From Bacillus rhizoplanae (GTDB taxonomy: Bacteria; Bacillota; Bacilli; Bacillales; Bacillaceae_G): a DNA stretch of 64,000 nucleotides. A program made the translations under genes and the position numbers. Every line of letters starts with the position of its first letter. Position 1 is the first letter of the stretch. Shown piece by piece: positions 55,341-64,000 of this stretch. The stretch spans positions 124,001 to 188,000 of the forward strand of contig NZ_CAKJTI010000005.1 of NCBI RefSeq assembly GCF_917563915.1, written 5' to 3'. Under the pieces are notes generated by a model, which saw only the letters and a program-made list of their open reading frames with translations, was not told the origin of the DNA and searched no databases.

Positions 55341-56133
55341 ATTGCTCTCCACCTTTGACCATAATCCATTGTAGCATCGTATCTAGCTGGTTTTTTCTCC
55401 ATGCATGCGGCATATCTTGATCACAAATGATATAATCAACCGCCGCCAATGGGCAAATACGATAAAATGATTTTGTATCCACCTTAGAAGAATCAGCCAA
55501 TACAAATATTTGGCTCGCTTGCTTTACCGTTGCAGCAGAAACAATAGCCTCTTCCAAATCATAATCACTCACATCTGTCTGTGTAATTCCTCCGCATGAA
55601 AGAAATACTTTATCAAATTGAAACTCCTGTAGAATTTTACATGTTAAAGAACCAGTAATTGATTTTTGCTCAGGGTTTAATACTCCCCCAAGAATAATAA
55701 CCTTCCCATCGAAATATTCCTCTTCTAATCGTTGATTTAAAATATCGGCTACCGCTAATGAGTTTGTAACGATAGTAACTCGCTGTACATCTTGTATGAA
55801 ATGAGCTAAATGGATGGTTGTTGTTCCTATATCAATCATTACAGTATCCCCATCTTGAATAAACTGTGCAGCCTTTTTTCCGATTTCCTGTTTCAAATCG
55901 TAAAATACATTCATTTTCTGACTAAAATGAGGTTCATTATTTGTTTGATGATAGTTAACAGCACCGCCATGTACTCTTTTCAGTTTTTTCTCTTTTTCTA
56001 AAATATCTAAGTCTCTTCTAATTGTTTCCGGTGTTACTCCTAAACTTTTAGCAAGAGAAGCGACAATAATCTTTTTTTCTCGTTCTAACTGATCTAAAAT
56101 ATATTGGTGACGCTCGAGTAATGATAAATTCAT
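55330..56133 (-). CDS. DeoR-family regulator
   Basis: 267 residues: helix-turn-helix VASLAKSLGVTPETIRRDLD at 24-43, then KRVHGGA and the DeoRC ligand domain (IDIGTTTIHLAHFI, TNSLAVADIL, GGVLNPEQKS). It should sense a phosphorylated intermediate and control the operon it belongs to. Overlaps the ATPase stop by 4 bases (ATGA). Confidence 0.9.
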   Translation of the reverse strand: MNLSLLERHQYILDQLEREKKIIVASLAKSLGVTPETIRRDLDILEKEKKLKRVHGGAVNYHQTNNEPHFSQKMNVFYDLKQEIGKKAAQFIQDGDTVMIDIGTTTIHLAHFIQDVQRVTIVTNSLAVADILNQRLEEEYFDGKVIILGGVLNPEQKSITGSLTCKILQEFQFDKVFLSCGGITQTDVSDYDLEEAIVSAATVKQASQIFVLADSSKVDTKSFYRICPLAAVDYIICDQDMPHAWRKNQLDTMLQWIMVKGGEQYES

Positions 56134-57128
56134 ATCAGTGGAATCACATCCTCTTTACTAATGTATAATTTTTTCAGTTCATTTTCTTGTAAGATCTCTC
56201 TAGTGCTATGAAGATGCTCAGCTGTTATCGTTACATTGTTAGAGCACAATTCATAGCGTGTAACATTTCCAAGCATCATAACCTTATGAATTTTCCCAGA
56301 AATCGTATAGGTATTTGATTGGCATTCAGGGCTAAACACTTCCGGACGTATAGCATATAAGTTATGTGTAAACTCTTCTCCTATTAACAACTTCATTTCA
56401 TCTCTCGTTAATACATTATAATTCCCGATAAATCTAGCCACAAATTCATTGGTAGGATGAGTATAAATTTCATGCGGTGTACCACTTTGGGCAATATGCC
56501 CTGCATTTAAAATGTAAATTTTATCACTAACAGCCATTGCCTCTTCTTGATCATGCGTAACTAGTACAGTCGTCATATTTAATTCCTGTTGAATAGATTT
56601 CAACAACTTCTGTAAGCTTTTACGAATTTGTGCATCTAATGCGCTCAACGGTTCGTCTAAAAGCAACACTTTCGGTTCTGTTACAAGAGAACGAGCTAAT
56701 GCAACCCTTTGTTGTTGTCCCCCAGATAATTCCCTTGGATAAGATTGCTCTTTTCCTTGTAATCCAACAAGGGCAATCATACGAGATACTTTTTGGCGAA
56801 TCGTCTCTTTGTCCATTTTTTTCATCTTTAATCCGAACGCTACATTTTCTTCTACAGTCATATTTGGAAATAATGCATATGCTTGAAATACCATTCCCAC
56901 TTGGCGGTCTTTCGGTTTTGCATTTGTCACATCTTTTCCGTCAATTTGAATTGTACCGCTGTCCATTTCTGTTAACCCTGCTAAAGTTCGAAGCAACGTA
57001 CTTTTTCCGCAACCGCTTGGTCCTAATAACGTTACAAATTCCCCCTCTTTAAAAGAAAGAGATATATCATGCAGAACTGTTTGATTATTAAAGGACTTCG
57101 TAAGGTTTTCTATTGTGACATAACTCAT
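56130..57128 (-). CDS. ABC importer ATPase (PotA/FbpC type)
   Basis: 332 residues. Walker A GPSGCGKST, Q loop VFQAYALFP, signature LSGGQQQR, Walker B VLLLDEPLSALD, H loop TVLVTHD, then a C-terminal TOBE-like domain. Energises the two permeases encoded next to it; gap to the upstream gene is one base. Confidence 0.93.
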   Translation of the reverse strand: MSYVTIENLTKSFNNQTVLHDISLSFKEGEFVTLLGPSGCGKSTLLRTLAGLTEMDSGTIQIDGKDVTNAKPKDRQVGMVFQAYALFPNMTVEENVAFGLKMKKMDKETIRQKVSRMIALVGLQGKEQSYPRELSGGQQQRVALARSLVTEPKVLLLDEPLSALDAQIRKSLQKLLKSIQQELNMTTVLVTHDQEEAMAVSDKIYILNAGHIAQSGTPHEIYTHPTNEFVARFIGNYNVLTRDEMKLLIGEEFTHNLYAIRPEVFSPECQSNTYTISGKIHKVMMLGNVTRYELCSNNVTITAEHLHSTREILQENELKKLYISKEDVIPLI

Positions 57129-57129
57129 A

Positions 57130-57909
57130 TTACACTGTCTCCTTTTTTATACGTGTCATTTTTACAATAATTGTCGAAAGAATACACATTAAAAAGAAAT
57201 AGCAAACTACAATAGCACTCGCAATGTGCCCACTTTTGCTTAAATTTTGATACAAATACGTTTGAATCGTTTCGAAACGTCCTCCGACAAGCAAGTTAAT
57301 TAATACAAATTCGCCAAACAACATAGAGAATGACAAGAGAGACGATACTAAAAGCCCAGATAAAATGTTAGGTACAATAATTTTCATAAATGCCGTAAAG
57401 CGACTGGCTCCCAACATTTCTGCTGCTTCCATCAATGATTTTGCATGTATTGTACGTAAACTATTTCGTGTTCCTTGATACATATAAGGAAGAATTGTAA
57501 CAAAGTAAGCTCCAACAACTACTAATACCATCGAAATTCCGCTGCTTGAATAAGAACGGATTAAACCTACGCCAATAATGACACCGGGCATTGCATACGT
57601 CATGATAATAAGCGCTTGTACAAACTTTTCTAATCGAGGTGCATATACAACAATTGAAAATATTGCAGGCACCATAATGACAATTGCTAATACAGTAGAC
57701 CCTAACGATAACAGTAAAGATCGTCCAAAAGCTTCTATAAAACGCATATCATTAAATAAATCGCTGTACCACTGCAATGTCAGCCCTTCTGGCAATATCG
57801 TTCTATTCCACTCTGTCGCAAAAGAATATAGAATTGTTGCAAGCAACGGAATAAACAAATACAAAAAAACGATTCCTATTGTAACGTAATGATAAAACGG
57901 TCGTTTCAA
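57130..57909 (-). CDS. ABC importer permease, second subunit
   Basis: 259 residues, six membrane helices, with the EAA loop MEAAEMLGASRFTAFMKIIV near residues 163-182. Overlaps the preceding permease gene by 4 bases. Confidence 0.92.
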   Translation of the reverse strand: MKRPFYHYVTIGIVFLYLFIPLLATILYSFATEWNRTILPEGLTLQWYSDLFNDMRFIEAFGRSLLLSLGSTVLAIVIMVPAIFSIVVYAPRLEKFVQALIIMTYAMPGVIIGVGLIRSYSSSGISMVLVVVGAYFVTILPYMYQGTRNSLRTIHAKSLMEAAEMLGASRFTAFMKIIVPNILSGLLVSSLLSFSMLFGEFVLINLLVGGRFETIQTYLYQNLSKSGHIASAIVVCYFFLMCILSTIIVKMTRIKKETV

Positions 57910-58751
57910 GATAAATCCCTCCGAATTTTACGAGTTAACCATTCATTAATTAACATCGCTACTACTAGCACTAAGCCTAAAAGAACCGCTAATGCACTAC
58001 CTAGTTCAGGACGGGCGAATATATCTCCTGATACTAAAGCTCCTACTCGAATTGTCACAAGATTATACGTACTTCCAGTTAGCGCGTAAGCTGAAGCATA
58101 TGCCCCCATTGCATTAGCAAACAAAATGCTAAATGTCCCTGCGATACTTGGCAATATAACCGGCAAGCCAATTCGTAGCCAAAATTGATAAGAAGATGCT
58201 CCAAGTAATACAGCTGCTTCTTTCCATTGTTTTTGAATTCCGGCATAGACTGGGTAAAGAAGCATGATTCCTAACGGTAATTGAAAATAAATATAAATTA
58301 ATACAAGCCCTGACCAAGAATATAAGTGGAAGGAGCTTAACGTATCCCACCCCAATTGTTGAAACAATAACATGAACAATCCACTATTCCCTAATAAGAC
58401 AATGAAAGCGAAGGCTAAAGGAACACCTGCAAAATTAGATGTTAAGTTCGCAAAAATTAAAATTCGATCTTGTATTTTTCTAGGAAAAAGAGTGATTGAG
58501 TACGTTGCAAACACAGAAATTAAAATCGCAATAAAGCTTGAAACAATCGAAATCAAAATACTATTTTTAAATGCTTGATGATAATAAGAATTCTTAAACA
58601 CTTCTATATAGTTGGAAACAGTGAAACCATTTCCTCCTGTTTGTTGAAAGCTTCCATAAATCATAGAAATGAGCGGAACAACTAAAAATAGCACAATCAA
58701 TAAAAAGAACGGAATAAGACTTGCTATAAGCATTCCATTAATACGTTTCAA
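57906..58751 (-). CDS. ABC importer permease, first subunit
   Basis: 281 residues, six membrane helices, EAA loop WKEAAVLLGASSYQFWLRIG near 176-195. Separated from the upstream phosphatase gene by 36 bases that include a terminator-like hairpin. Confidence 0.92.
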   Translation of the reverse strand: MKRINGMLIASLIPFFLLIVLFLVVPLISMIYGSFQQTGGNGFTVSNYIEVFKNSYYHQAFKNSILISIVSSFIAILISVFATYSITLFPRKIQDRILIFANLTSNFAGVPLAFAFIVLLGNSGLFMLLFQQLGWDTLSSFHLYSWSGLVLIYIYFQLPLGIMLLYPVYAGIQKQWKEAAVLLGASSYQFWLRIGLPVILPSIAGTFSILFANAMGAYASAYALTGSTYNLVTIRVGALVSGDIFARPELGSALAVLLGLVLVVAMLINEWLTRKIRRDLS

Positions 58752-58773
58752 ATTTAAAACTCCTCTCTTAAAA

Positions 58774-58809
58774 GAAAAGGCGTCTTCTTAAATGAAAGAC
58801 GCCTTTTTT
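58774..58809 (-). terminator. Internal attenuator of the ABC operon
   Basis: AAAAGGCGTCTT and AAGACGCCTTTTTT around nine bases, between the phosphatase and permease genes. It could keep binding protein and phosphatase above permease levels. Confidence 0.75.
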
Positions 58810-59621
58810 ACACCAGGAATAACTAAATTTTGCATAAGGTGTGACGGCTGAATTCCAAGTAAATTACAAACTAAAGGAGCAATTTGTAATTGAGGAATTT
58901 CCTCCTCATATATTCCTGTTGTCACTTTATCACTAATGATAAACAACGGAACATCACGATCAGCCGCTGTTGTTCCCCCATGATTACCGTCATCATTCAT
59001 TCCATGATCTGCAGTGATAATCACTTGATATCCAGCTTCTATCCAAGCCGGTAAAATATTTGCTAAAATGACATCTACAGCAATAACCCGATTACGATAT
59101 CTAGCTGAATCTGCTGTAAATTTATGTCCGTCATCATCTACATTCATAGAGTGAACATACAAGAAATCCGGTTGATATGTTCGAAGTAAGTAATTAGCAT
59201 CCGCAAACAAATGTGTATCTGGATAATGATCTTCCCAATAGAAAATGCCTTTTTCAATTGGGCGGGAATCGTCCAATTGAATACGATCCGTTTCAGGATG
59301 AAACGGCGCTTTATTATATAGCTCACTTACCCAGTAGTACGAAGCCGTTGCATTTGTTAAACCATGTTTTTTCGTTAAATGAAACAAACTTTCCTTATTT
59401 GATAAACGAACTACATTATTTGTTGTAATACCATTTTCATAAGCTGGAGTACCTGTCAACAACACCTCATATAAAGGACGAGACATCGATGGCAATTCTG
59501 ATTTCACTTTATACCTTGCTGCTTTTCCCTTTTCAACAAGGTGATGCAAGTATCCCATTTGCATCACCGCAGTGTCATAACGCAAACCATCAATCATAAT
59601 AAATGCAAGTTTATTTGACAT
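58788..59621 (-). CDS. Alkaline-phosphatase-superfamily hydrolase
   Basis: 277 residues, metal-binding motifs MIDGLRYD at 8-15, a nucleophile region LPSMSRPLYE, VHSMNVDDDGH and TADHGMNDDGNHGG. Related to nucleotide pyrophosphatases and phosphonoacetate hydrolases. No signal peptide, so it acts in the cytosol on an imported phosphoester or phosphonate. Overlaps the binding-protein gene by 11 bases. Confidence 0.85.
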   Translation of the reverse strand: MSNKLAFIMIDGLRYDTAVMQMGYLHHLVEKGKAARYKVKSELPSMSRPLYEVLLTGTPAYENGITTNNVVRLSNKESLFHLTKKHGLTNATASYYWVSELYNKAPFHPETDRIQLDDSRPIEKGIFYWEDHYPDTHLFADANYLLRTYQPDFLYVHSMNVDDDGHKFTADSARYRNRVIAVDVILANILPAWIEAGYQVIITADHGMNDDGNHGGTTAADRDVPLFIISDKVTTGIYEEEIPQLQIAPLVCNLLGIQPSHLMQNLVIPGVKKASFI

Positions 59622-60708
59622 ACATTAACACCTGCTCTTGCCATAATTGCGGTAATTGTTTTGTTACATCTTCCCAAGCTTTTTCATCTGCTACATGTCG
59701 TACATTTTTGTACATTGTATCTGGCAGAAGCTTTGCCTTTACGTCTGCAGGAAGCTTTACATTTTCACGAATTGGACGAGCATATCCATTAGCTAAATTG
59801 GTTTGTCCTTTATCTGATAAAATATACTCACGTGCTAACATAGCTGAGTATGGATGTTTTGCATACTTATTGATAATCGTAGCATAACCAGACATAACGG
59901 ACGTTTCTTCTGGAATAACTACATCAAAACGATTTGGATCAATTTTATCTCGATATCCTAATGCATTAAAATCCCAGACGATTGCAACATCAACTTCTCC
60001 TTTTTCTAAAGCTGCTAAGTTAGGCTCAGCTGTACCTAAACGTCCTTGTTTAGCTAACTTTTGAAAGAAGTCAACACCCGGCTGGATATTCTTCTCATCT
60101 CCACCGTTTGCGTAAGCTGCGGCTAATACCCCAAATTGTGCTTGATTTGCTTTTTGTACATCACCGATTGTTACCTTGTAATCTCCTTTTTCGAGATCCT
60201 TCCATGATTTTGGTGGGTTTTTCACTTTATTCTTATCTGTGATGAATGCGAGCGTTCCTGTATAACCCACTACCCAATGGCCATCCTTATCTTTCGCCCA
60301 TTCTGGTATATCATTCCAATAGGATGTTTTATACGGTAATGTTAATCCTTTTTCTTTTGCCAATGGACCAAAAGCAATACCAACATCACCGATATCTCCC
60401 GTTGCATCATTCTTTTCCGATTCGAACTTCGCTAACTCTTCAGCACTCGACATATCTGTATCTGTATGTTTGAGGCCGTACTCTTTATTCAAGTCATCCC
60501 AAGTCCCTTTCCAGTTTGCCCATGCATCAGGCATCCCTACTGAATTGACCTCTCCCTCTTTTTTCGCCTTTTCTACAACTTCTTGAAGCGAGAGCTTATT
60601 ATAATCAATTGCTTTTGCCTCTTTTTCTTCTTTACTTGAACATCCTGCAAACATAGAAACTGCTAAAGCACCTGCTGTTACGACCTTCCAAATCGATTTT
60701 TTATTCAT
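59611..60708 (-). CDS. ABC importer substrate-binding lipoprotein
   Basis: 365 residues. Lipoprotein signal with FAGC near residue 22, then a periplasmic-binding fold of the iron/polyamine/phosphonate class (VNSVGMPDAWANWKGTWDDL, GDVGIAFGPLAKEKG, VDVAIVWDFNALGY). First gene of a seven-gene operon. Start ATG 60708 after GGGAG; an earlier ATG at 60765 would bury the signal peptide. Confidence 0.9.
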   Translation of the reverse strand: MNKKSIWKVVTAGALAVSMFAGCSSKEEKEAKAIDYNKLSLQEVVEKAKKEGEVNSVGMPDAWANWKGTWDDLNKEYGLKHTDTDMSSAEELAKFESEKNDATGDIGDVGIAFGPLAKEKGLTLPYKTSYWNDIPEWAKDKDGHWVVGYTGTLAFITDKNKVKNPPKSWKDLEKGDYKVTIGDVQKANQAQFGVLAAAYANGGDEKNIQPGVDFFQKLAKQGRLGTAEPNLAALEKGEVDVAIVWDFNALGYRDKIDPNRFDVVIPEETSVMSGYATIINKYAKHPYSAMLAREYILSDKGQTNLANGYARPIRENVKLPADVKAKLLPDTMYKNVRHVADEKAWEDVTKQLPQLWQEQVLMYVK

Positions 60709-61046
60709 ATAAAAGTCAGTCTCCCTTTTTGTTTTATTGTTTGTTTGCTTTTGTTTATACTTCAAATAATAATAAACAAATATAAAGCAAAAATTAAAAA
60801 CTTGTAAATGTTTAGTTTTTTAATCGTTAAGGAATTGTAAATTTATAAAATTATTCGTACTTTTTAAAGGTCGGATGTAACATACCTCGAACATCATTTC
60901 AATAAATTTGAATTTTCAGATATCATTAAGTGTAGCAACAACAAAGCATCTATAACTAAAATGGTTGTAGAAACCCGATAATTACTAATTAATGGAACTT
61001 ATAGATCATTAAGAATATATAGCTTTAGAGACAGGAGGGGATTTCA
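60709..61046. other. 338-base divergent promoter region
   Basis: A+T-rich, between the divergent ABC operon and the PH-domain gene. No repeat, hairpin or cre match stands out. Confidence 0.5.
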
Positions 61047-61460
61047 TTGTATTTTCCATCAAAAAAAGATTTATGGTTATATCCCATTTATTTTGGTTGT
61101 ATAATTGCTTGTTTTGTTCCACTATTTATAAGAAGAGACTACGAAGTTCTTTTTTTCACAATACCTTTTGCAATCTTGTTAGTTTGGAGTTGGTTTACAA
61201 CAGGATATAAAGTAAATAACGATCTACTAATCATCCAAAATGGTCCGATAAAAAAGAGAGTTTCAATAAAAGATATAAAAAAAATTACACAAACAAAAAA
61301 TCCGTTAGCATCTCCCGCACTTTCAATTGACAGGCTTGAAATAATTTATGGCTCTGATTTTGGAATGGCACTTGTGTCTCCAAAGGATAAACAAAAATTT
61401 GTATCTTTGTTGAGAAGCATTAATCCAAAAATTGAGGTGGAAAACAGGCTAAATCAATGA
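61047..61460 (+). CDS. Membrane-anchored PH-domain protein
   Basis: 137 residues: two membrane helices (LYPIYFGCIIACFVPLFI and VLFFTIPFAILLVWSWF), then a bacterial PH-type domain (LLIIQNGPIKKRVSIKDIKK ... YGSDFGMALVSPKDKQKF). Function unknown. Start TTG 61047 six bases after AGGAGGGG. Confidence 0.82.
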   Translation: MYFPSKKDLWLYPIYFGCIIACFVPLFIRRDYEVLFFTIPFAILLVWSWFTTGYKVNNDLLIIQNGPIKKRVSIKDIKKITQTKNPLASPALSIDRLEIIYGSDFGMALVSPKDKQKFVSLLRSINPKIEVENRLNQ

Positions 61461-61467
61461 ACTTTTG

Positions 61468-61497
61468 GAGTGATTTTGAGAATCACTCTATTTTTAT
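61468..61497 (+). terminator. Terminator of the PH-domain gene
   Basis: GAGTGATT and AATCACTC with a five-base loop, followed by TATTTTTAT. Confidence 0.85.
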
Positions 61498-61508
61498 CCC
61501 GCATTAAC
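61493..61508 (-). repeat. 16-base bcr1 remnant
   Basis: TTTATCCCGCATTAAC is identical to the bcr1 terminus; nothing of the remaining 140 bp is left. It follows the terminator T run. Confidence 0.6.
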
Positions 61509-61581
61509 ATCACCATTATTTAAATCATACTCTATTAAGCTAACATATCTGTTCAGCGCAACCTTCAGAATAACACGAACA

Positions 61582-61613
61582 AAAAAGACCTTCCCACTAA
61601 GGAGAAGGTCTTT
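61582..61613 (-). terminator. Terminator of rocA
   Basis: AAAGACCTTC and GAAGGTCTTT around ten bases, directly after the rocA stop. Confidence 0.88.
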
Positions 61614-61623
61614 CCTATACTTC

Positions 61624-63171
61624 TTATAGAGTTTCAGAAGTTGTTTTTGCTTGCATGTGTAATGTTAAATAATCAGGGCCACCAGCTTTAGAGTCTGTAC
61701 CAGACATGTTAAAGCCACCGAATGGTTGGTAACCTACGATTGCACCAGTACATCCACGGTTGAAGTATAAGTTACCAACATGGAAGTCTTCACGTGCTTT
61801 TTCAATATGTTCACGGTTATTAGAAACAACTGCTCCTGTTAAACCGTATTCTGTATTGTTCGCAATTGCAAGCGCATGATCAAAGTCTTTTGCTTTGCAG
61901 AATGCTACAACTGGTCCGAAGATTTCTTCTTTCATTAGACGAGCATCTTCTGCAACGTCAGCAACGATTGTTGGCTTAATGAACCAACCTTTAGAATCAT
62001 CACCTTCGCCACCTGCTACAAGTTTACCTTCTTCTTTACCAATAGCAACATAGCTCATTACTTTATCGAATGCAGCTTGGTCGTTAACTGGTCCCATGCT
62101 TGTACCTTGCTCAGCCGGGTTTCCTACTGTTAATTCACTTGTTAATTCAATTGCACGGTTTAATACGTGATCGTATACATCTTCATGGATTACCGCACGA
62201 GAACATGCAGAACATTTTTGTCCTGAGAAACCAAATGCAGATGCAACGATAGATTTTGCTGCTAATTCAAGATCTGCTTCTTTATCAACAACGATTGTAT
62301 CTTTACCGCCCATTTCAGCGATAACACGTTTTAACCAAATTTGTCCTGGATTTACTTTTGCTGCGCGTTCGTAAATACGAATACCAACATCGCGTGATCC
62401 AGTGAAGCTGATGAAGCGTGTACGAGGATGATCAACTAAGTAATCTCCAACTTCAGATCCGCTACCAGGAATGAAGTTTACTACGCCTGCTGGTAAGCCA
62501 GCTTCTTCTAATACTTCCATAAACTTCGCTGCTACTACAGGTGTTGTACTAGCTGGTTTTAATAATACAGTGTTACCAGACACTAATGCAGCTGTTGTCA
62601 TACCTGCCATGATTGCAAATGGGAAGTTCCAAGGAGAAATGATAACACCTACTCCTAATGGAATGTAAGAGAAACGATTATATTCCATTGCACGGCTTTC
62701 TACTGGCATGCCATCTTTTAATTTCAACATTTGACGAGCATAATACTCCATGAAGTCGATTGCTTCTGCTGTATCAGCATCTGCCTCATTCCATGGTTTA
62801 CCTGCTTCTTTTACAAGAATTGCGGAAAACTCATGTTTTCTGCGGCGAACGATTGCAGCTGCGCGGAATAAAATGTCTGCGCGCATTTCTGGTTTCGTTT
62901 TTCTCCAAGTTTGGAATGTTTCATCCGCTACTTGCATTGCTTTTTCTGCTAATTCACGACTTGCCTTTGAAACGCGACCAACGACCTCTTCTTTATTTGC
63001 AGGGTTTACAGAAACGATTTTATCGTCTGTAGTGATTTTTTCTCCCCCAATAATTAATGGATAGTCTTGTCCAAGATAAGATTCTACTTTCTTTAAACCT
63101 TCTTCAAACGCTACTTTGTTTGCCTCTACTGTAAAATCTGTAAATGGCTCATGTTTGTATGCTACTACCAT
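61624..63171 (-). CDS. rocA: 1-pyrroline-5-carboxylate dehydrogenase
   Basis: 515-residue aldehyde dehydrogenase forming glutamate from pyrroline-5-carboxylate in proline and arginine breakdown. [18 protein letters not shown], the general-base Glu in VIAEMGGKD and the nucleophile in GQKCSACSR are visible; length fits the family. ATG 63171 after AGGGGAGG. A cre-like site lies just upstream. Confidence 0.93.
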   Translation of the reverse strand: MVVAYKHEPFTDFTVEANKVAFEEGLKKVESYLGQDYPLIIGGEKITTDDKIVSVNPANKEEVVGRVSKASRELAEKAMQVADETFQTWRKTKPEMRADILFRAAAIVRRRKHEFSAILVKEAGKPWNEADADTAEAIDFMEYYARQMLKLKDGMPVESRAMEYNRFSYIPLGVGVIISPWNFPFAIMAGMTTAALVSGNTVLLKPASTTPVVAAKFMEVLEEAGLPAGVVNFIPGSGSEVGDYLVDHPRTRFISFTGSRDVGIRIYERAAKVNPGQIWLKRVIAEMGGKDTIVVDKEADLELAAKSIVASAFGFSGQKCSACSRAVIHEDVYDHVLNRAIELTSELTVGNPAEQGTSMGPVNDQAAFDKVMSYVAIGKEEGKLVAGGEGDDSKGWFIKPTIVADVAEDARLMKEEIFGPVVAFCKAKDFDHALAIANNTEYGLTGAVVSNNREHIEKAREDFHVGNLYFNRGCTGAIVGYQPFGGFNMSGTDSKAGGPDYLTLHMQAKTTSETL

Positions 63172-63191
63172 TATTTTAGCCTCCCCTTAGA

Positions 63192-63206
63192 AAAAAACGT
63201 TTACAT
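63192..63206. promoter_or_regulatory. cre-like site upstream of rocA
   Basis: On the minus strand ATGTAAACGTTTTTT differs from the cre consensus at one defined position. Its place just before the ribosome site suggests CcpA repression. Confidence 0.5.
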
Positions 63207-63307
63207 AATACAACATTATTCTACACGATAATTTCGATTTGTTCAAATATTCTTAGACTTATATTTTAAAAATTAAATAATTTTTTAAATATAATAAATA
63301 AAAAAAC

Positions 63308-63331
63308 AACATGATGCATATGCATCATGTT
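63308..63331 (-). terminator. Terminator of the TSUP permease gene
   Basis: 24-base perfect palindrome AACATGATGCAT/ATGCATCATGTT followed by a T run on the minus strand, overlapping the stop codon. Confidence 0.82.
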
Positions 63332-64000
63332 ATAAAATATGAACGTATTCCCAAAAATTTTTCCCAATTAACAAAATGGTTACTGTCAAAAATAAAATTC
63401 GTATATATCCTACACCCTTTTGAACAGCAAATCTTGAACCGAGATATGCCCCTGCAATCATTGATAAACCCATAATCAAACCATATTTAAACTGAATTGC
63501 ACCTAAAAATAAAAATGTAATCAATGATACAATATTGCTAACAAAATTTAAAATTCGACCAGATGCTGCTGCACCGATAAAATCCATCCCAATTAATAAA
63601 AATGCAAAAATTAAAAATGAACCTGTGCCCGGCCCAAAAAAACCGTCATAAAATCCAAGCATTAAAATGACGAAATAAAATAAAAATGTTTTTCCTTTCG
63701 TCATTTTCTTATAGGTAGATACACTACCCCAATCTTTTTTTAAAATAATAAAAATTGCAATTAACACAAGTAAAACTAACACAAGAGGTCGCAAAACATC
63801 CGGTGGGATGTACTTTACAACAAATGCCCCTGCAACTGCCCCAACAATTGTGAACGGAATTAGCTTCCCTACAATGCGAAAATCTACTTTTTTAGAACGA
63901 ATAAAATAAACCGTACTCGTAAATGAGCCCATTGTTGCTGCCAATTTATTTGTAGCGATAGCCGAAGCTGGAGGCAATCCAATAAACATAAGTGCTGGAA
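63330..64000 (-). CDS. TSUP/TauE-SafE family permease, 5' end cut by window edge
   Basis: About 223 codons to the window edge. The frame continues past the in-frame ATG at 63989 as PALMFIGLPPASAIATNKLA, the conserved N-terminal repeat of the family, so the true start lies outside. Helices include ILMLGFYDGFFGPGTGSFLIF, the second repeat signature. Probable anion (sulfite, sulfonate or related) exporter; substrate unproven. Confidence 0.88.
   Translation of the reverse strand, partial: PALMFIGLPPASAIATNKLAATMGSFTSTVYFIRSKKVDFRIVGKLIPFTIVGAVAGAFVVKYIPPDVLRPLVLVLLVLIAIFIILKKDWGSVSTYKKMTKGKTFLFYFVILMLGFYDGFFGPGTGSFLIFAFLLIGMDFIGAAASGRILNFVSNIVSLITFLFLGAIQFKYGLIMGLSMIAGAYLGSRFAVQKGVGYIRILFLTVTILLIGKNFWEYVHIL

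Overview
The window is chromosomal DNA from a low-G+C Firmicute, almost certainly a member of the Bacillus cereus group. Evidence: seven full-length or nearly full-length bcr1 elements (about 155 bp, ATAAA/TTTAT at both ends, a repeat known from this group), strong AAGGAGG-type ribosome sites, frequent TTG and GTG starts, and typical gene blocks (gatCAB, dgkB, gabT-gabR-gabD, rlmCD, drdK-drdI-deoR-drdA). No rRNA, tRNA or CRISPR array was seen. Both edges cut genes: a fatty acid desaturase on the left (3' end missing) and a TSUP permease on the right (5' end missing).

Layout. 1-11 kb: desaturase, Rieske/FAD oxidoreductase, nucleotidyltransferase, double P-loop ATPase, then the most unusual locus: an HD-GYP protein, an unannotated 23-residue Cys/Trp-rich peptide gene (7020-7091) and a PqqD-like/M50 membrane protease in one transcriptional direction. 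Upstream lies a histidine kinase that shares its membrane sensor domain with the HD-GYP protein, followed by the decayed remains of a third copy. 11-15 kb: 5-deoxyribose disposal operon with a visible sigma-A promoter, a palindromic operator candidate and a cre site. 15-23 kb: truncated sulfatase, methyltransferase, and a likely D-amino-acid salvage set (GNAT, enolase-superfamily racemase, M20 hydrolase, regulator) into which an IscB RNA-guided nuclease with its upstream omega/HEARO RNA has been inserted. 23-33 kb: accessory region with HD hydrolase, AI-2E-type permease, DHA2 efflux pump, a G+C-rich chimeric phosphodiesterase, a decayed serine recombinase, YgjP-like and DUF1456 proteins, and three copies of a second hairpin repeat. 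32.5-42 kb: tRNA and rRNA modification genes, a guanine riboswitch controlling a nucleoside permease, twin lipoprotein deacetylases and aminopeptidase AmpS. 41-51 kb: GABA shunt genes with a sigma-54 promoter, dgkB and gatCAB. 51-64 kb: MarR regulator, ArsA-type ATPase with a translationally coupled small ORF, isochorismatase-type hydrolase, a seven-gene ABC importer/phosphatase/PHP operon, a PH-domain protein, rocA and the TSUP permease.

How the parts work together. GABA is converted to succinate by GabT and GabD under GabR and sigma-54. 5-Deoxyribose is phosphorylated, isomerised and cleaved by DrdK, DrdI and DrdA. D-amino acids may be N-succinylated, racemised and hydrolysed to L-amino acids. 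The peptide/M50/HD-GYP/kinase locus looks like a peptide maturation or signalling module that I cannot match to a described system; that role is inference from gene order, motifs and ribosome sites.
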